A DNA stretch of 64,000 nt from Alicyclobacillus fructus (GTDB taxonomy: Bacteria; Bacillota; Bacilli; Alicyclobacillales; Alicyclobacillaceae), in NCBI RefSeq assembly GCF_017329605.1, contig NZ_JAFMTY010000019.1, forward strand, positions 1-64,000, given 5' to 3'. Of this stretch, positions 16,978-25,817 are shown in pieces (position 1 is the stretch's first letter; every line of letters starts with the position of its first letter). A model generated the notes under the pieces. The model worked only from the letters and a program-made list of their open reading frames with translations. It made no database searches and was not told where the DNA came from. A program made the position numbers and the translations under genes.

Positions 16978-18227
16978 GAAACCACCTCCCTCTCGGTTCG
17001 AACCAGGATCAGCGACCACAGCGCATACCACACCAACGCGCCCACATCGGCGACGGCGATCACGACCCCCATGGGCAGGCTGTCATGCGATCCGCCGAGG
17101 CCGACCAACGGCGTGGTCGCTGCGCCGAGCAAAAGCTGGAACACGCCGATGAGACCGGCCGCGCTGCCCGCCTGCTTCGCGTGATGCTGCATGGCGAGCG
17201 ACGACCCCAACGTGCTCACGACGCCGACGCAGGACACCAGCACGAAGAGCGATGGCAGTATTCCCGCGAGCCCCAGGCCCAAGAGCACGCTCGCCAGAAG
17301 CCCCAGTCCGCCGAGCGCTGCCAGGATGACGCCGACGCGAAAGATCCGCCGCCCTTCCACGCGCCGGGCCAAGTGCCCCGAGATCTGCGACGCGATGACA
17401 ATCCCGATGCCGTTGACCGCGAAACAAGCGCTGAACGCCTGTGGCGAGAGCCCATAGATGTCCTGCAACACGAAGGGCGATCCGGAGATGTACGCAAACA
17501 TGCCCGCCGACACCAGGCCCTGCGAAATGGCGTAGGCGAGGAAGACGGGATCGCGAAACAGAATGCCGAAGGCGCGAAGGGCTCCGCCGAGCCCCGACCG
17601 GTTGCGGCGCTCAGGCTCAAGCGTCTCCCGCAAGCCGCAAAGCGACCAGATCCAGAGCGCGGCGCCGACGCACCCCAGAATGATGAACACCCCGCGCCAG
17701 TTGGTGAAGCGAAGCAGCTGGCCGCCGATGACCGGCGCGAGAATGGGCGCCACGCCGTTGACCAGCATGAGCATCGAAAAGAAACGGGTGAGCTCGGCGC
17801 CGCTGTATAGATCGCGCGCGATGGCGCGCGCGATGACAATGGCCGCCGAACCGCACAGGCCCTGCACGACGCGGATGGCGACGAGCCCCCAAGCGCTCGG
17901 CATCAGGCCACACGCGAAAGACGCCAAGAGGTACAGGCCCAGCCCCACGAGAAGCGGCCGCTTGCGGCCGAGCGCGTCGCTCAGCGGGCCGGCAAACAGT
18001 TGGCCGACCGCCAGACCCAGCAGGCACGCCGTGAGGCTCAGCTGCGCCACCGACGCCGCGGCATGCAGATCGCGCGCCATCGAGGGAAGCGCGGGCAAAT
18101 ACATGTCGATGGACAGCGGCGCGATGGCGGTCAGGCTGCCCAACAGCGCGGCCAAGCGAAAGCGGGCGCCGAACGACACGGGCGCATCCGCGAGGGTGTG
18201 AGTTCTCATCTCCACATCCGGGTTCAC
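16974..18227 (-). CDS. Bcr/CflA-type MFS multidrug transporter
   Basis: This 417-residue, 12-helix transporter shows the Bcr/CflA signature: PLSIDMYLPALPSMARDL in helix 1 and GPLSDALGRKRPLLVGL in the first cytoplasmic loop, plus RVVQGLCGSAA. The family exports bicyclomycin, chloramphenicol and other drugs by proton antiport. The start is GTG at 18227 with GAGGAGGGGG upstream. It shares an ATGA overlap with helD downstream. Confidence 0.9.
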   Translation of the reverse strand: MNPDVEMRTHTLADAPVSFGARFRLAALLGSLTAIAPLSIDMYLPALPSMARDLHAAASVAQLSLTACLLGLAVGQLFAGPLSDALGRKRPLLVGLGLYLLASFACGLMPSAWGLVAIRVVQGLCGSAAIVIARAIARDLYSGAELTRFFSMLMLVNGVAPILAPVIGGQLLRFTNWRGVFIILGCVGAALWIWSLCGLRETLEPERRNRSGLGGALRAFGILFRDPVFLAYAISQGLVSAGMFAYISGSPFVLQDIYGLSPQAFSACFAVNGIGIVIASQISGHLARRVEGRRIFRVGVILAALGGLGLLASVLLGLGLAGILPSLFVLVSCVGVVSTLGSSLAMQHHAKQAGSAAGLIGVFQLLLGAATTPLVGLGGSHDSLPMGVVIAVADVGALVWYALWSLILVRTEREVVS

Positions 18228-18311
18228 AGAATCCCCCTCCTCTGTTCTCTCTGTGATCGCTCGAATCGGGCGGCTCGCCGGCCCATCAGGGCCGTCTTTG
18301 GCCGGAGGCCG

Positions 18312-19214
18312 TCACCAGGAGCCGCTTGCGAGCACATCGCCGAGCCACTGAAGGATGGCGTTTTGCCCCTGCGGCGTAGCCGCCGCTTGGGCCATCGGCG
18401 CCATGTCGAGCGCCTGTTCCCCGGCTTGTGCCAACAGGCGCTGCCCGAGCGCCGTCGGGTGCACGTCGTGCGGAAGAATGTCCACCGAAGGCTGCGTCAG
18501 GGTGTCGTACGCGTCCGCCACGGGATCCCCGGCGGCCAGCGCATCGGCCGCGATCGCCGCGTTCGCGCTCACAATCGCAGCTTCCGCCGTCTGATGCAGC
18601 CACCGGTCCGTGATGGGAAACGGATTGTACAGGTCGTAGACGATCACGGTCGCGCGCGGATTCAGCTGATGAACGCAGTGGAGAATGGAGGCGAGGTTGC
18701 GCTGGATATGTTGGATACCCTGCGCCAGTTCCTCGGACAGCGTCGTCATCTGCGATGTCGTCGGCGTGACCTTCGCCCAGTCGGCGCCCTTCGGCAACAT
18801 CTCGAGCGCGGGCAGCAGGAGATCGTTGCTGCCGATGTCGATCGTGACGACGTGCGCCGCGGCGACATCGGCCCGCATCGCGGCATCGGTGTTGAGGGCA
18901 TGCCACAGATCCCCGGATGTCCAGCCCGGCACCCCGAGATCGAGCGCGCGCCACCCTTGCTGCTTGGCCAGCAGATAGGGGAAGGCGAGAGGCGACGGCT
19001 GTCGGTCGTCGCCGAGATGATAGCCAAACGTGATGGAATCTCCGAGCGCCACGAGCAGATCGGTTCGCTCGGCGGACAGAGTCGCATGCGCGACGTTCGC
19101 AGCCCGCATGGGCGCCGCCTCCCCTGACGGGATGGAAAAGAGCGGTATCCCAATCGACGGGGCGACACACCCAATGGCGCCTAGCGCCGTCAACCATGGT
19201 CCAAGTGCTGGCAT
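18312..19214 (-). CDS. Secreted SGNH/GDSL hydrolase
   Basis: This 300-residue esterase or lipase family protein begins with a hydrophobic signal-like segment (LTALGAIGCVAPSIGIPL). It has block I VALGDSITFG with the catalytic Ser, block III with GSND, and block V DVHP with the catalytic Asp and His. The substrate is unknown; acyl esters of lipids or polysaccharides are usual. ATG at 19214 follows GAGAGGAAG. It diverges from the lipoprotein gene at 19353. Confidence 0.88.
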   Translation of the reverse strand: MPALGPWLTALGAIGCVAPSIGIPLFSIPSGEAAPMRAANVAHATLSAERTDLLVALGDSITFGYHLGDDRQPSPLAFPYLLAKQQGWRALDLGVPGWTSGDLWHALNTDAAMRADVAAAHVVTIDIGSNDLLLPALEMLPKGADWAKVTPTTSQMTTLSEELAQGIQHIQRNLASILHCVHQLNPRATVIVYDLYNPFPITDRWLHQTAEAAIVSANAAIAADALAAGDPVADAYDTLTQPSVDILPHDVHPTALGQRLLAQAGEQALDMAPMAQAAATPQGQNAILQWLGDVLASGSW

Positions 19215-19257
19215 CGCAGTGCTTCCTCTCCACGTCAATCTTCCAGGTTGCGCTGGC

Positions 19258-19286
19258 TTGAGTTCCGGCTGCAAAGCGCCTATTGT
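19258..19286 (+). promoter_or_regulatory. Sigma-A promoter of the Asp-box lipoprotein gene
   Basis: TTGAGT (19258-19263), a 17-nt spacer and TATTGT (19281-19286), followed by an AAAGGAGG ribosome binding site near 19340. Confidence 0.55.
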
Positions 19287-19352
19287 TCATGATAGATCAC
19301 ATTCGGCCGAGATGCTCGGCGACGCCGGTTCCGCGGCCAAAGGAGGACAAAC

Positions 19353-20597
19353 ATGCGCCTCTCTGCGCTCGTGCGTTTGGGACTGGCGGCTGTGGTGATG
19401 TCGCTCTCAGGGTGCGACGTCTCCACGCCCTCCCACCCGGATCCGCAAACGGTCCAACCGAACGCGACCGACGGCCACGCGTCCATCGCCCCGGATGCGC
19501 GGCTTGCTTCGCGTGCCACCGCGCAAGTTTCCACCCTGTTCTCGAGCCTCCACGCCGTCGACGTGCATATGCGCATGCTCACCGCTCGCAGCGGCCTGTT
19601 GTGGGGATACCAGGGATCTCGCTTCGTCATGTATGAGACGGCGGACGGCGGGCACACGTGGAAACCCGTCCATCTGCCAACCCTGCCACCGGATGACATC
19701 GCTTCGTATGGCCCGGGCGGTTCCCACGCGATCACGGCCGTGATCGACTCCTCGACCATGTGGTCGCTCGTCTGCGTCAGCGGCGGAGAGGCGCGCGTAT
19801 GGATCACCAAGGACGCGGGCCAATCGTGGCGCGAGCGCGATCTGCCGCTGCCCAAAGGAACGGTTCAAGTCGCGGCGGGCCAATGGATGGCGGGCCGGTT
19901 GGGTTGGCTGCTCTTCGAGAGCGGCGGTTACGGCGGCGTGGCGGCCAAGTACCTGTATCGCACAGAGAACGGTGGCAACTCGTGGCAACTTGTCGCGACA
20001 TCCTTGGGCGATCTCCCGCACAACGGAACGCGAACGGTCATGGCCTTCGCCCCCAATGGCAAGACGGGAGTGATGGCGGTTGTGGACGACGTGGAAGAAA
20101 AGCTGGACGTCGTGGAGACGAACGACGGCGGCGCCCACTGGCAGGCCACGAGCGTCGATTTGCCAAGCGGCATTTCGCAGCCGCCGGTGGTCGAGCTGGC
20201 GGATGCCGGGCCTGGCGAATCCCTCGAGCTCGCGGTCCTGGTGCAGATCGGCGCCACATCGCAACTGGCGGTGATGAACGCCACATTCGGCTCGAGTTGG
20301 GACGTGTCGGTGATGGGCGTCGACCACCTCGTGGCGATGTGCGCCTCGCCCTCAGGCGATCTCGCCGCGCTGGAAAACAAGTCGGGACAGATGACGTGGA
20401 TGCTGAGCCCGGATGGAGGTCAGACCTGGTACTCGCGCGCGGCCGCGGGCCTGCCTTCCAGCGTCGCGAGCGCCGTTTCGGTGAGCCTGACGTCTCCCTC
20501 ACCCAGTGCGTTTTTCCTGGTGGCGCTCGACGCGCACCTCGCTCCCACCCTTTACGCATCCCTGGATGCGGGCGATGCGTGGCAGCCCCTCAGCTGA
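19353..20597 (+). CDS. Lipoprotein with six Asp-box (BNR-like) repeats
   Basis: This 414-residue protein has a lipoprotein signal peptide with lipobox LSGC, so it should be anchored outside the membrane. Six Asp-box motifs of type S/T-x-D/N-G/A-G-x-x-W are visible: TADGGHTW, TKDAGQSW, TENGGNSW, TNDGGAHW, SPDGGQTW and SLDAGDAW. Such spacing indicates a beta-propeller, as in sialidases and photosystem II assembly factor YCF48. No catalytic residues of a sialidase could be assigned, so a binding or assembly role is as likely. The gene ends 5 bp before the convergent hydrolase gene. Confidence 0.85.
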   Translation: MRLSALVRLGLAAVVMSLSGCDVSTPSHPDPQTVQPNATDGHASIAPDARLASRATAQVSTLFSSLHAVDVHMRMLTARSGLLWGYQGSRFVMYETADGGHTWKPVHLPTLPPDDIASYGPGGSHAITAVIDSSTMWSLVCVSGGEARVWITKDAGQSWRERDLPLPKGTVQVAAGQWMAGRLGWLLFESGGYGGVAAKYLYRTENGGNSWQLVATSLGDLPHNGTRTVMAFAPNGKTGVMAVVDDVEEKLDVVETNDGGAHWQATSVDLPSGISQPPVVELADAGPGESLELAVLVQIGATSQLAVMNATFGSSWDVSVMGVDHLVAMCASPSGDLAALENKSGQMTWMLSPDGGQTWYSRAAAGLPSSVASAVSVSLTSPSPSAFFLVALDAHLAPTLYASLDAGDAWQPLS

Positions 20598-20602
20598 TGA
20601 CC

Positions 20603-21139
20603 TCACACGATCTCGGCATGAAACAGCCGCCGCATGTGCTCCAGGAAGATATCGCCGAGATCGGTGAAGGTGGCGCAGCCCTGGCGATGCACACTCGCGT
20701 GAAATCCCTCGTCGTAGGCGCCGGCGACCGTCAGGAAGTCGCAGATGTCCGTGCATACGCCGCAGACGTGGACCCGCTCGACCCCCGCATTCCGGAGGCG
20801 ATCCCCGAGCCCGGTGTGATAAAAGGCGTTGTAGCTTTGCTTCGGGACGTACCACACGTCGGGATGCTGCGCGTGCCGCTCATACCAGCTGGCGAGATCG
20901 CCATAAAGCTGTTGCCCCCAGGTGCCTCGCACGTTGTGCGGGGGCCAGTCGCGGAAGTGGCGATCGTCCGGGTCGTGCTCGTCCATGCAGATGGCCACGA
21001 CGCCTCCCTCGGCGAGCACGCGATCGGCCAGGGAGACGATATAAGGGACAATGGCCTGTCCGGGCTTGCCGACGGTGAGCGTCCCTTCGTCATGGACAAA
21101 ATCGTTCGACATATCGACAATCAGGAGCGCTTCGCGCAT
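20603..21139 (-). CDS. Nicotinamidase-like cysteine hydrolase (isochorismatase fold)
   Basis: This 178-residue enzyme has the triad Asp9 (IVDMSNDF), Lys100 and Cys129 (CGVCTDICD) of the isochorismatase family. It also has Asp53, His55 and His68 (DEHDPDD, PPHN) arranged as in the metal site of nicotinamidases, which hydrolyse nicotinamide to nicotinate for NAD recycling. That role is likely but not certain. The ATG follows AAAGGGGG. It diverges from trmB. Confidence 0.85.
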   Translation of the reverse strand: MREALLIVDMSNDFVHDEGTLTVGKPGQAIVPYIVSLADRVLAEGGVVAICMDEHDPDDRHFRDWPPHNVRGTWGQQLYGDLASWYERHAQHPDVWYVPKQSYNAFYHTGLGDRLRNAGVERVHVCGVCTDICDFLTVAGAYDEGFHASVHRQGCATFTDLGDIFLEHMRRLFHAEIV

Positions 21140-21197
21140 GCGGATTGCCCCCTTTCGCCCTCATTGTACCAGTTCGCGAATTTCGGCGTAAGCTCGC

Positions 21198-21226
21198 TTG
21201 CATTTGGCGTTCCGTCTTTGTACCAT
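21198..21226 (+). promoter_or_regulatory. Sigma-A promoter of trmB
   Basis: TTGCAT (21198-21203), a 17-nt spacer and TACCAT (21221-21226), 24 nt before the trmB start. Confidence 0.5.
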
Positions 21227-21250
21227 CGAGCGAGAAATGAGGGAGATATC

Positions 21251-21901
21251 ATGCGCTTTCGCACTGGACATCGCCTCGAAAAGTGGCTTGAGGGCGGGAA
21301 GGAACATCTGTTCGACGGCTATCAGGGCGATCCGGCTGCATGGTACCAGTCCTTGGCCGAGCCCGTGGCGCTGGAAATCGGCTGCGGCCGAGGCGGATTC
21401 ATTCGCCAGATGGCGCGGCTGCACCCCGAGACCCAGTTTGTCGGCGTCGACAAGGTGCTGGCCGTCGCTGCCAAGGCGGCGTACGGCGCTCACCTCGACG
21501 GACTTCGGAACCTCTCGTTTTTCGTCGGAGACGTCGACCAATTTGGACCCCTTTGGACCGAACCGAAGGTGAAATGGCTGTATCTCAACTTCTCGGATCC
21601 CTGGCCGAAGAAGCGCCACCACAAACGGCGATTGACCGCGCCGGCCAAGCTGGCCTGGTACGCCCAGTGGATGCTGCCCGAAGCCTGGCTCGAGCAAAAA
21701 ACCGACAACCCGGAGTTCTTCGAGTGGTCGCTCGAATCGTTTCGGGCAAGCGGCTGGGAAGTCGCAGAAGTCGAGCGGGGATTTCCGCCGGGCGATCCGG
21801 CCGATACGCTATCGGGCAAATTCGTGCAGACCGAATACGAGGCGAGATTCCGGCAACAGGGACAGCCCATTTACTATCTCCGCGCGCGCCCGGTTCGGTG
21901 A
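21251..21901 (+). CDS. trmB: tRNA (guanine-N7-)-methyltransferase
   Basis: This 216-residue enzyme methylates G46 in the tRNA variable loop using S-adenosylmethionine. Motif I ALEIGCGRGGF, the SAM-binding DKVL segment and the family signature LNFSDPWPKKRHHKRRL are all present. The ATG at 21251 follows GAGGGAGAT by a short spacer and gives normal family length. Monocistronic, with its own promoter and a strong hairpin downstream. Confidence 0.95.
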   Translation: MRFRTGHRLEKWLEGGKEHLFDGYQGDPAAWYQSLAEPVALEIGCGRGGFIRQMARLHPETQFVGVDKVLAVAAKAAYGAHLDGLRNLSFFVGDVDQFGPLWTEPKVKWLYLNFSDPWPKKRHHKRRLTAPAKLAWYAQWMLPEAWLEQKTDNPEFFEWSLESFRASGWEVAEVERGFPPGDPADTLSGKFVQTEYEARFRQQGQPIYYLRARPVR

Positions 21902-21981
21902 CGGCCGCGGGCATCTCCCGCGCGTTTGCGAGGCTGATAGCGTCCCATCGCGAAGTGCGTCCGAGAACGCCAAGCGACGCA

Positions 21982-22012
21982 GGGCCCGCACGGCATGTAC
22001 CCGTGCGGGCCC
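21982..22012. terminator. Strong hairpin between trmB and the aldehyde dehydrogenase gene
   Basis: A perfect 12-bp stem, GGGCCCGCACGG / CCGTGCGGGCCC, with a 7-nt loop lies between these convergent genes. Neither strand has a good T-tract. Position and strength suggest a bidirectional terminator. Confidence 0.55.
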
Positions 22013-22021
22013 CTTCGCTCC

Positions 22022-23476
22022 TCAAAAGCTCGTGCGAATGGCGGCGAGCTTCCGCTCCATCATGTCGTACATCGCGTACAGCACGCCTTCCCGCCCGACA
22101 CCGCTCTCCTTCACGCCGCCATACGGCATGTGATCCACGCGGTACGTCGGAACTTGGTTGATGAGCACGGCGCCAGCCTGAATGACCTCAATCGCCAACA
22201 TCGCGTGGTCCATGCGCTTCGTAAACACGCCCGCGTTCAGGCCGAATTTGCTGCGATTCGCGAGCTCCAGGCCCTTTTCGAAGCTCGACACGCGCTCCAC
22301 GATGAGAATTGGCCCGAACGCCTCCTCGGTGCACAGTTTTGCATCGAGCGGCACGCCCGTCACCACCGTCGGCTCCATCCGGTTGCCCTCAATCCGCCCG
22401 CCCACGAGCACCTCGGCGCCGCGCTCGACGGCCTCCTCCAGCCAGGCCTTGAGGCGCGCGCCCGCCTGCTCGTTGATGAGCGCCGAGACATCGGTCGCCT
22501 CGTCAAGCGGATCGCCCACTTTGAGCGCCTTCGCGCCGGCTGTGATGCGCGCCACCAACTCGTCGTACACCGCATCGTGGATGTACACGCGCTGAATGGA
22601 GATGCACACCTGTCCGTTGTACGAAAATCCACCCTGGACGATCTCGGCCGCCAGCTTGTCGAGCTCATGCGCGGTGAAGCCCTCGTCCACCACGAGCGGA
22701 GAATTGGAGCCGAGCTCCAGCGTCACGCGCCGCAGCCCCGCCTGTTGGCGGATGATTTTGCCGACCGCCGGGCTCCCCGTGAACGTCACGAACGCCACAT
22801 CCGGATGCGTGGTCAACACTTCGCTCAGTTCCCTGCCATCGCCAGGAATGATGTTGAGCACCCCCGCGGGGAGACCCGCGTCCTGGAAGATGTGCCCAAG
22901 CACCAGAGCCGAGAGGGGCGTCTGCTCCGCGGGCTTCAGCACGATGGCGTTCCCCGCCGCGATGGCCGGCCCGACCTTGTGCGCCACGAGATTCATCGGG
23001 AAGTTGAACGGCGTGATGGCCGTCACGACGCCGAGCGGTTCCCAGAGCGTGAACGCCACGTGATGCTCGCCCCGCGGCGCCGCGTCCATGGGTACGGTCT
23101 CCCCCCGAATCGACTTGGCCGCCTCCGCCGAAAAGCGATACGTCTCAATGGTCCGATCGATCTCCTGCCGCGCGGCCCGAATGGGTTTGGCCGCCTCGCG
23201 CGCGATGGTCTCAGCGAGCTCTTCCTTCCGATCCGCGATGATGTCCGCGGCCTTCCGCAGGATCTGAGCGCGCTGCCAGGCCGGGAGCTTGCGAAACGAC
23301 TTCTGCGCCCGCGCCGCCACCTCGATGGCCCGCGCCGCCTGCTCCGGCGAAGCGTAGCCGATCTTCGCCAGCAATTCTCCGCTGTACGGGTTCCGCAGTT
23401 CGACGTGACGCGCCGCCTCTTCCCAATCGCCGTCGATGAACAGGTGGGTCTTCCCCACTTCGCTCGCTTTGCTCAC
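22022..23476 (-). CDS. NAD(P)-dependent aldehyde dehydrogenase
   Basis: This 484-residue enzyme oxidises an aldehyde to the acid. It has the catalytic Glu in LELGSNSPLVV, the nucleophilic Cys in GQVCISIQR, and the cofactor region PFNFPMNLVAHKVGPAIAAGN. GQVC followed by Ile-Ser resembles lactaldehyde or phosphonoacetaldehyde dehydrogenase-type relatives, but the substrate cannot be fixed. The GTG at 23476 has GGGAGG 8 nt upstream and is preferred over an ATG six codons earlier. Confidence 0.9.
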   Translation of the reverse strand: MSKASEVGKTHLFIDGDWEEAARHVELRNPYSGELLAKIGYASPEQAARAIEVAARAQKSFRKLPAWQRAQILRKAADIIADRKEELAETIAREAAKPIRAARQEIDRTIETYRFSAEAAKSIRGETVPMDAAPRGEHHVAFTLWEPLGVVTAITPFNFPMNLVAHKVGPAIAAGNAIVLKPAEQTPLSALVLGHIFQDAGLPAGVLNIIPGDGRELSEVLTTHPDVAFVTFTGSPAVGKIIRQQAGLRRVTLELGSNSPLVVDEGFTAHELDKLAAEIVQGGFSYNGQVCISIQRVYIHDAVYDELVARITAGAKALKVGDPLDEATDVSALINEQAGARLKAWLEEAVERGAEVLVGGRIEGNRMEPTVVTGVPLDAKLCTEEAFGPILIVERVSSFEKGLELANRSKFGLNAGVFTKRMDHAMLAIEVIQAGAVLINQVPTYRVDHMPYGGVKESGVGREGVLYAMYDMMERKLAAIRTSF

Positions 23477-23521
23477 GGTTTCAGCCTCCCGCATGACATT
23501 CTCTGCACAGCGTTTCCAGCC

Positions 23522-24505
23522 CTACGATCCGGCATTCGCCTTGAGCTGCGCCGTGTACGCCTCGCGCCACACCACGGCGACGCGCGGCACACGGCCCAGA
23601 TCGAACGCGCGCACCGCCTCGGCCGGGCGCACAGGCTCCGGGCGATCCATCTGGCCGGCGAGCCATAGGAGCATGCCGACGAGCCGTTCGCTCGGCACGC
23701 CGAGCTGGCGAAGCGAGCGAAGGGCGAGATCGCCATGGCGTTTCGCCAGTCTGCGCCCGTCCTCATCCACCACCAGAGGCACGTGCGCATAGCGCGGCGT
23801 GGCGTACCCAAGGCGTTCGGCGAGATACGCCTGGCGGAACGCGGACGGAAACAAATCGGCACCGCGGATCACGTCCGTGACGCCCATGGCGTGATCGTCG
23901 ACGACCACGGCCAGGTGATAGGCGATCACGCCGTCAGCCCTCCGGACGACGAAGTCGCCCCCTTCCGACGGCCGCGCTGTCGTGGACCCAAGCAGGCGAT
24001 CGTCCACGGTCACGAGCGCGTCATCGGCGACGTGGAGCCGAAGCGACGGGGCTTTGGCCGCCGCCAGCGCGGCCCGCTCGGCATCGGAGAGCCGCAGACA
24101 GCGGCGGTCGTAGCGAGGTTCGTCGGCAAACAGACCATGCGGTGCAGACGCGATGGACAGCAGCCGGGAACGTGCACAGAAACAAGGATACAGCTCGCGC
24201 TTTGCCATCAGGCGCGCGAGCACCTGTTCGTATAGGCCACGCCGCCGTCGCTGTTCATAGGGCGCAGAAGGGCCCCCCACGTCCGGGCCCTCGTCCCAGT
24301 CGATGCCTAGCCACCGCAAATCCTCGAGAATGGCTTGGCGATAGGCTGGACGGGATCGCGCCTCGTCCAAATCTTCGATGCGAAGGATGAACGAACCTCC
24401 GGCGCGCCGCGCATCGAGCCACGCGAGAAGCGCGACCCAGGCGTTGCCCACGTGGAGGAAGCCCGTGGGACTCGGCGCAAATCGCCCTTTGTAGGAAGGT
24501 GTCAA
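23522..24505 (-). CDS. gluQ: Glutamyl-queuosine tRNA(Asp) synthetase
   Basis: This 327-residue protein is a glutamyl-tRNA synthetase catalytic core without the anticodon-binding domain. The HIGH-like motif SPTGFLHVGN is near residue 12 and the KMSKS-like site is RRLAKRHGD. The CFC and YDRRC segments fit the zinc site. Such GluQ-RS (YadB) proteins glutamylate queuosine at position 34 of tRNA-Asp. The start appears to be TTG at 24505 with GAGGTG upstream. The aldehyde dehydrogenase gene follows on the same strand after 45 nt. Confidence 0.88.
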   Translation of the reverse strand: MTPSYKGRFAPSPTGFLHVGNAWVALLAWLDARRAGGSFILRIEDLDEARSRPAYRQAILEDLRWLGIDWDEGPDVGGPSAPYEQRRRRGLYEQVLARLMAKRELYPCFCARSRLLSIASAPHGLFADEPRYDRRCLRLSDAERAALAAAKAPSLRLHVADDALVTVDDRLLGSTTARPSEGGDFVVRRADGVIAYHLAVVVDDHAMGVTDVIRGADLFPSAFRQAYLAERLGYATPRYAHVPLVVDEDGRRLAKRHGDLALRSLRQLGVPSERLVGMLLWLAGQMDRPEPVRPAEAVRAFDLGRVPRVAVVWREAYTAQLKANAGS

Positions 24506-24600
24506 ACAGGCGCACCTCGCTTCGCCTTCATGTTAGCAAAACTTGCTGGTCATGTCCTGTGGATGAACGAGCACGATAGCGCAGGAAGGAGGCGCGGACC

Positions 24601-25335
24601 ATGCGAGGGGAATGGTGGGTCGAACAGACATGGCGGAATTTGGTCATGGCACACTGGCGGGCCGACGAACGGATCCTATCTCAGCACATTCCGCGACAGC
24701 TCGAGCTGGATCGGTTCGACGGCAGCCCATACGTCAGCGTCGTGGCGTTCTCGGTGGACCCGTTCCGATTGCGCGGCCTGCCGCAAATCCGGGGGATGCG
24801 GAGGTTCTGGCAAGTGAACGTCCGCACGTACGTTCGCTTTGGTTCAAGGCGCGGCGTCTTCTTCTTGCGCCTCGAGACAAACCGACCCTGGGCCGCGCGG
24901 CTCGGGAAGCTCGCCTACGCCCTTCCGTTCGAACCCGCGTTCATGGCGGTCGTGGAAGAGGGAGAACGGCTCGCTTTGGGGCTCTTGAGCCACGACGACG
25001 GCAGGCCGACACTTGCGCTCGGCTTTCGTCGCGCAGGAAGCCGGATGCCGTGGTACGAGCCGGCCGCGGGATCGCTCGAGCACTGGCTTCTGAATCGATA
25101 CGCGCTGTTCGCGCCCTTGTTCGGCGTGGTGATGGAAACGCGCCTGCGTCACCGACCGTGGATCATCCAACCGGCGGAAGCTCACATCGGCGCGGCCCGG
25201 CTCCTCGAACCGTACGGGTGTGAAGACGAGCCTGCGTTTGCCTGTTCGGCGGAGGCGCGCACCGCGCGCATCGGCCTGCCGCGGCCGGCCTCCATCTCAC
25301 CCTATTCGCCGGACAACTGCTCGTTGGCACGGTGA
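24601..25335 (+). CDS. YqjF-like protein (DUF2071)
   Basis: This 244-residue protein matches the DUF2071/YqjF pattern: HWRADERILSQHIPRQLELDRFDGSPYVSVVAF at the start, then FWQVNVRTYVRF and FFLRLETNRPWAA. No catalytic role is established. The ATG follows GAAGGAGG. Its 3' end overlaps the convergent ohrR gene by 34 bp. Confidence 0.82.
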   Translation: MRGEWWVEQTWRNLVMAHWRADERILSQHIPRQLELDRFDGSPYVSVVAFSVDPFRLRGLPQIRGMRRFWQVNVRTYVRFGSRRGVFFLRLETNRPWAARLGKLAYALPFEPAFMAVVEEGERLALGLLSHDDGRPTLALGFRRAGSRMPWYEPAAGSLEHWLLNRYALFAPLFGVVMETRLRHRPWIIQPAEAHIGAARLLEPYGCEDEPAFACSAEARTARIGLPRPASISPYSPDNCSLAR

Positions 25336-25766
25336 ATGCGCTCGAGCAGCTCTCGCACCTGCAGTCTCAGGCCGACGATTTCGTCGTCGTTTAAACCGTC
25401 GATCTGATGTTTGACGCAGTCCGGCACAGCGCCCAATTCTTCGCGCAGCGCTCTCCCTTTGTCCGTCAGAGACACGCACATCTTGCGCTCGTCGTCCGTA
25501 TCCCGCCGCCGATCGACGAGACCGTTCTCCTGCATTCGCTTCAACAGCGGAGTCAACGTGCCCGAATCGAGATACAGCCGCTCCCCGAGCGCCTTCACTG
25601 TGCAAGCGCCGAGTTCGTACAGCGCGACCAGCACCATGTATTGAGGGAATGTGAGGCCGTGCGGTTCCAGAAACGATCGGTAAAGCCGCATCGTCTCGCG
25701 CGCGCAGGCGTACACGGCGAAGCACAGGTGTTCGTCCAGACTGAGGAGCGGTCGTTCCGTCATCAC
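25302..25766 (-). CDS. ohrR: OhrR-type MarR-family peroxide-sensing regulator
   Basis: This 154-residue winged-helix regulator has the reactive Cys15 in LDEHLCFAVYACAR, the OhrR hallmark, and the DNA-binding wing LVDRRRDTDDERKMCVSLT. OhrR senses organic hydroperoxides through this cysteine. The usual target, an ohr peroxidase gene, is not adjacent. GTG at 25766 and ATG at 25763 are both possible starts after GGAGG. Confidence 0.87.
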   Translation of the reverse strand: MMTERPLLSLDEHLCFAVYACARETMRLYRSFLEPHGLTFPQYMVLVALYELGACTVKALGERLYLDSGTLTPLLKRMQENGLVDRRRDTDDERKMCVSLTDKGRALREELGAVPDCVKHQIDGLNDDEIVGLRLQVRELLERIHRANEQLSGE

Positions 25767-25817
25767 GACAAGCCTCCAAGCTCACTTGACTCGGCCCTGG
25801 CGAGCCTACCGTCTAGT

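Noticed and set aside
19760-21250. Open frame leading into trmB from upstream
   Set aside because: It crosses the lipoprotein gene and is antisense to the nicotinamidase-like gene; trmB has its own promoter and start at 21251.
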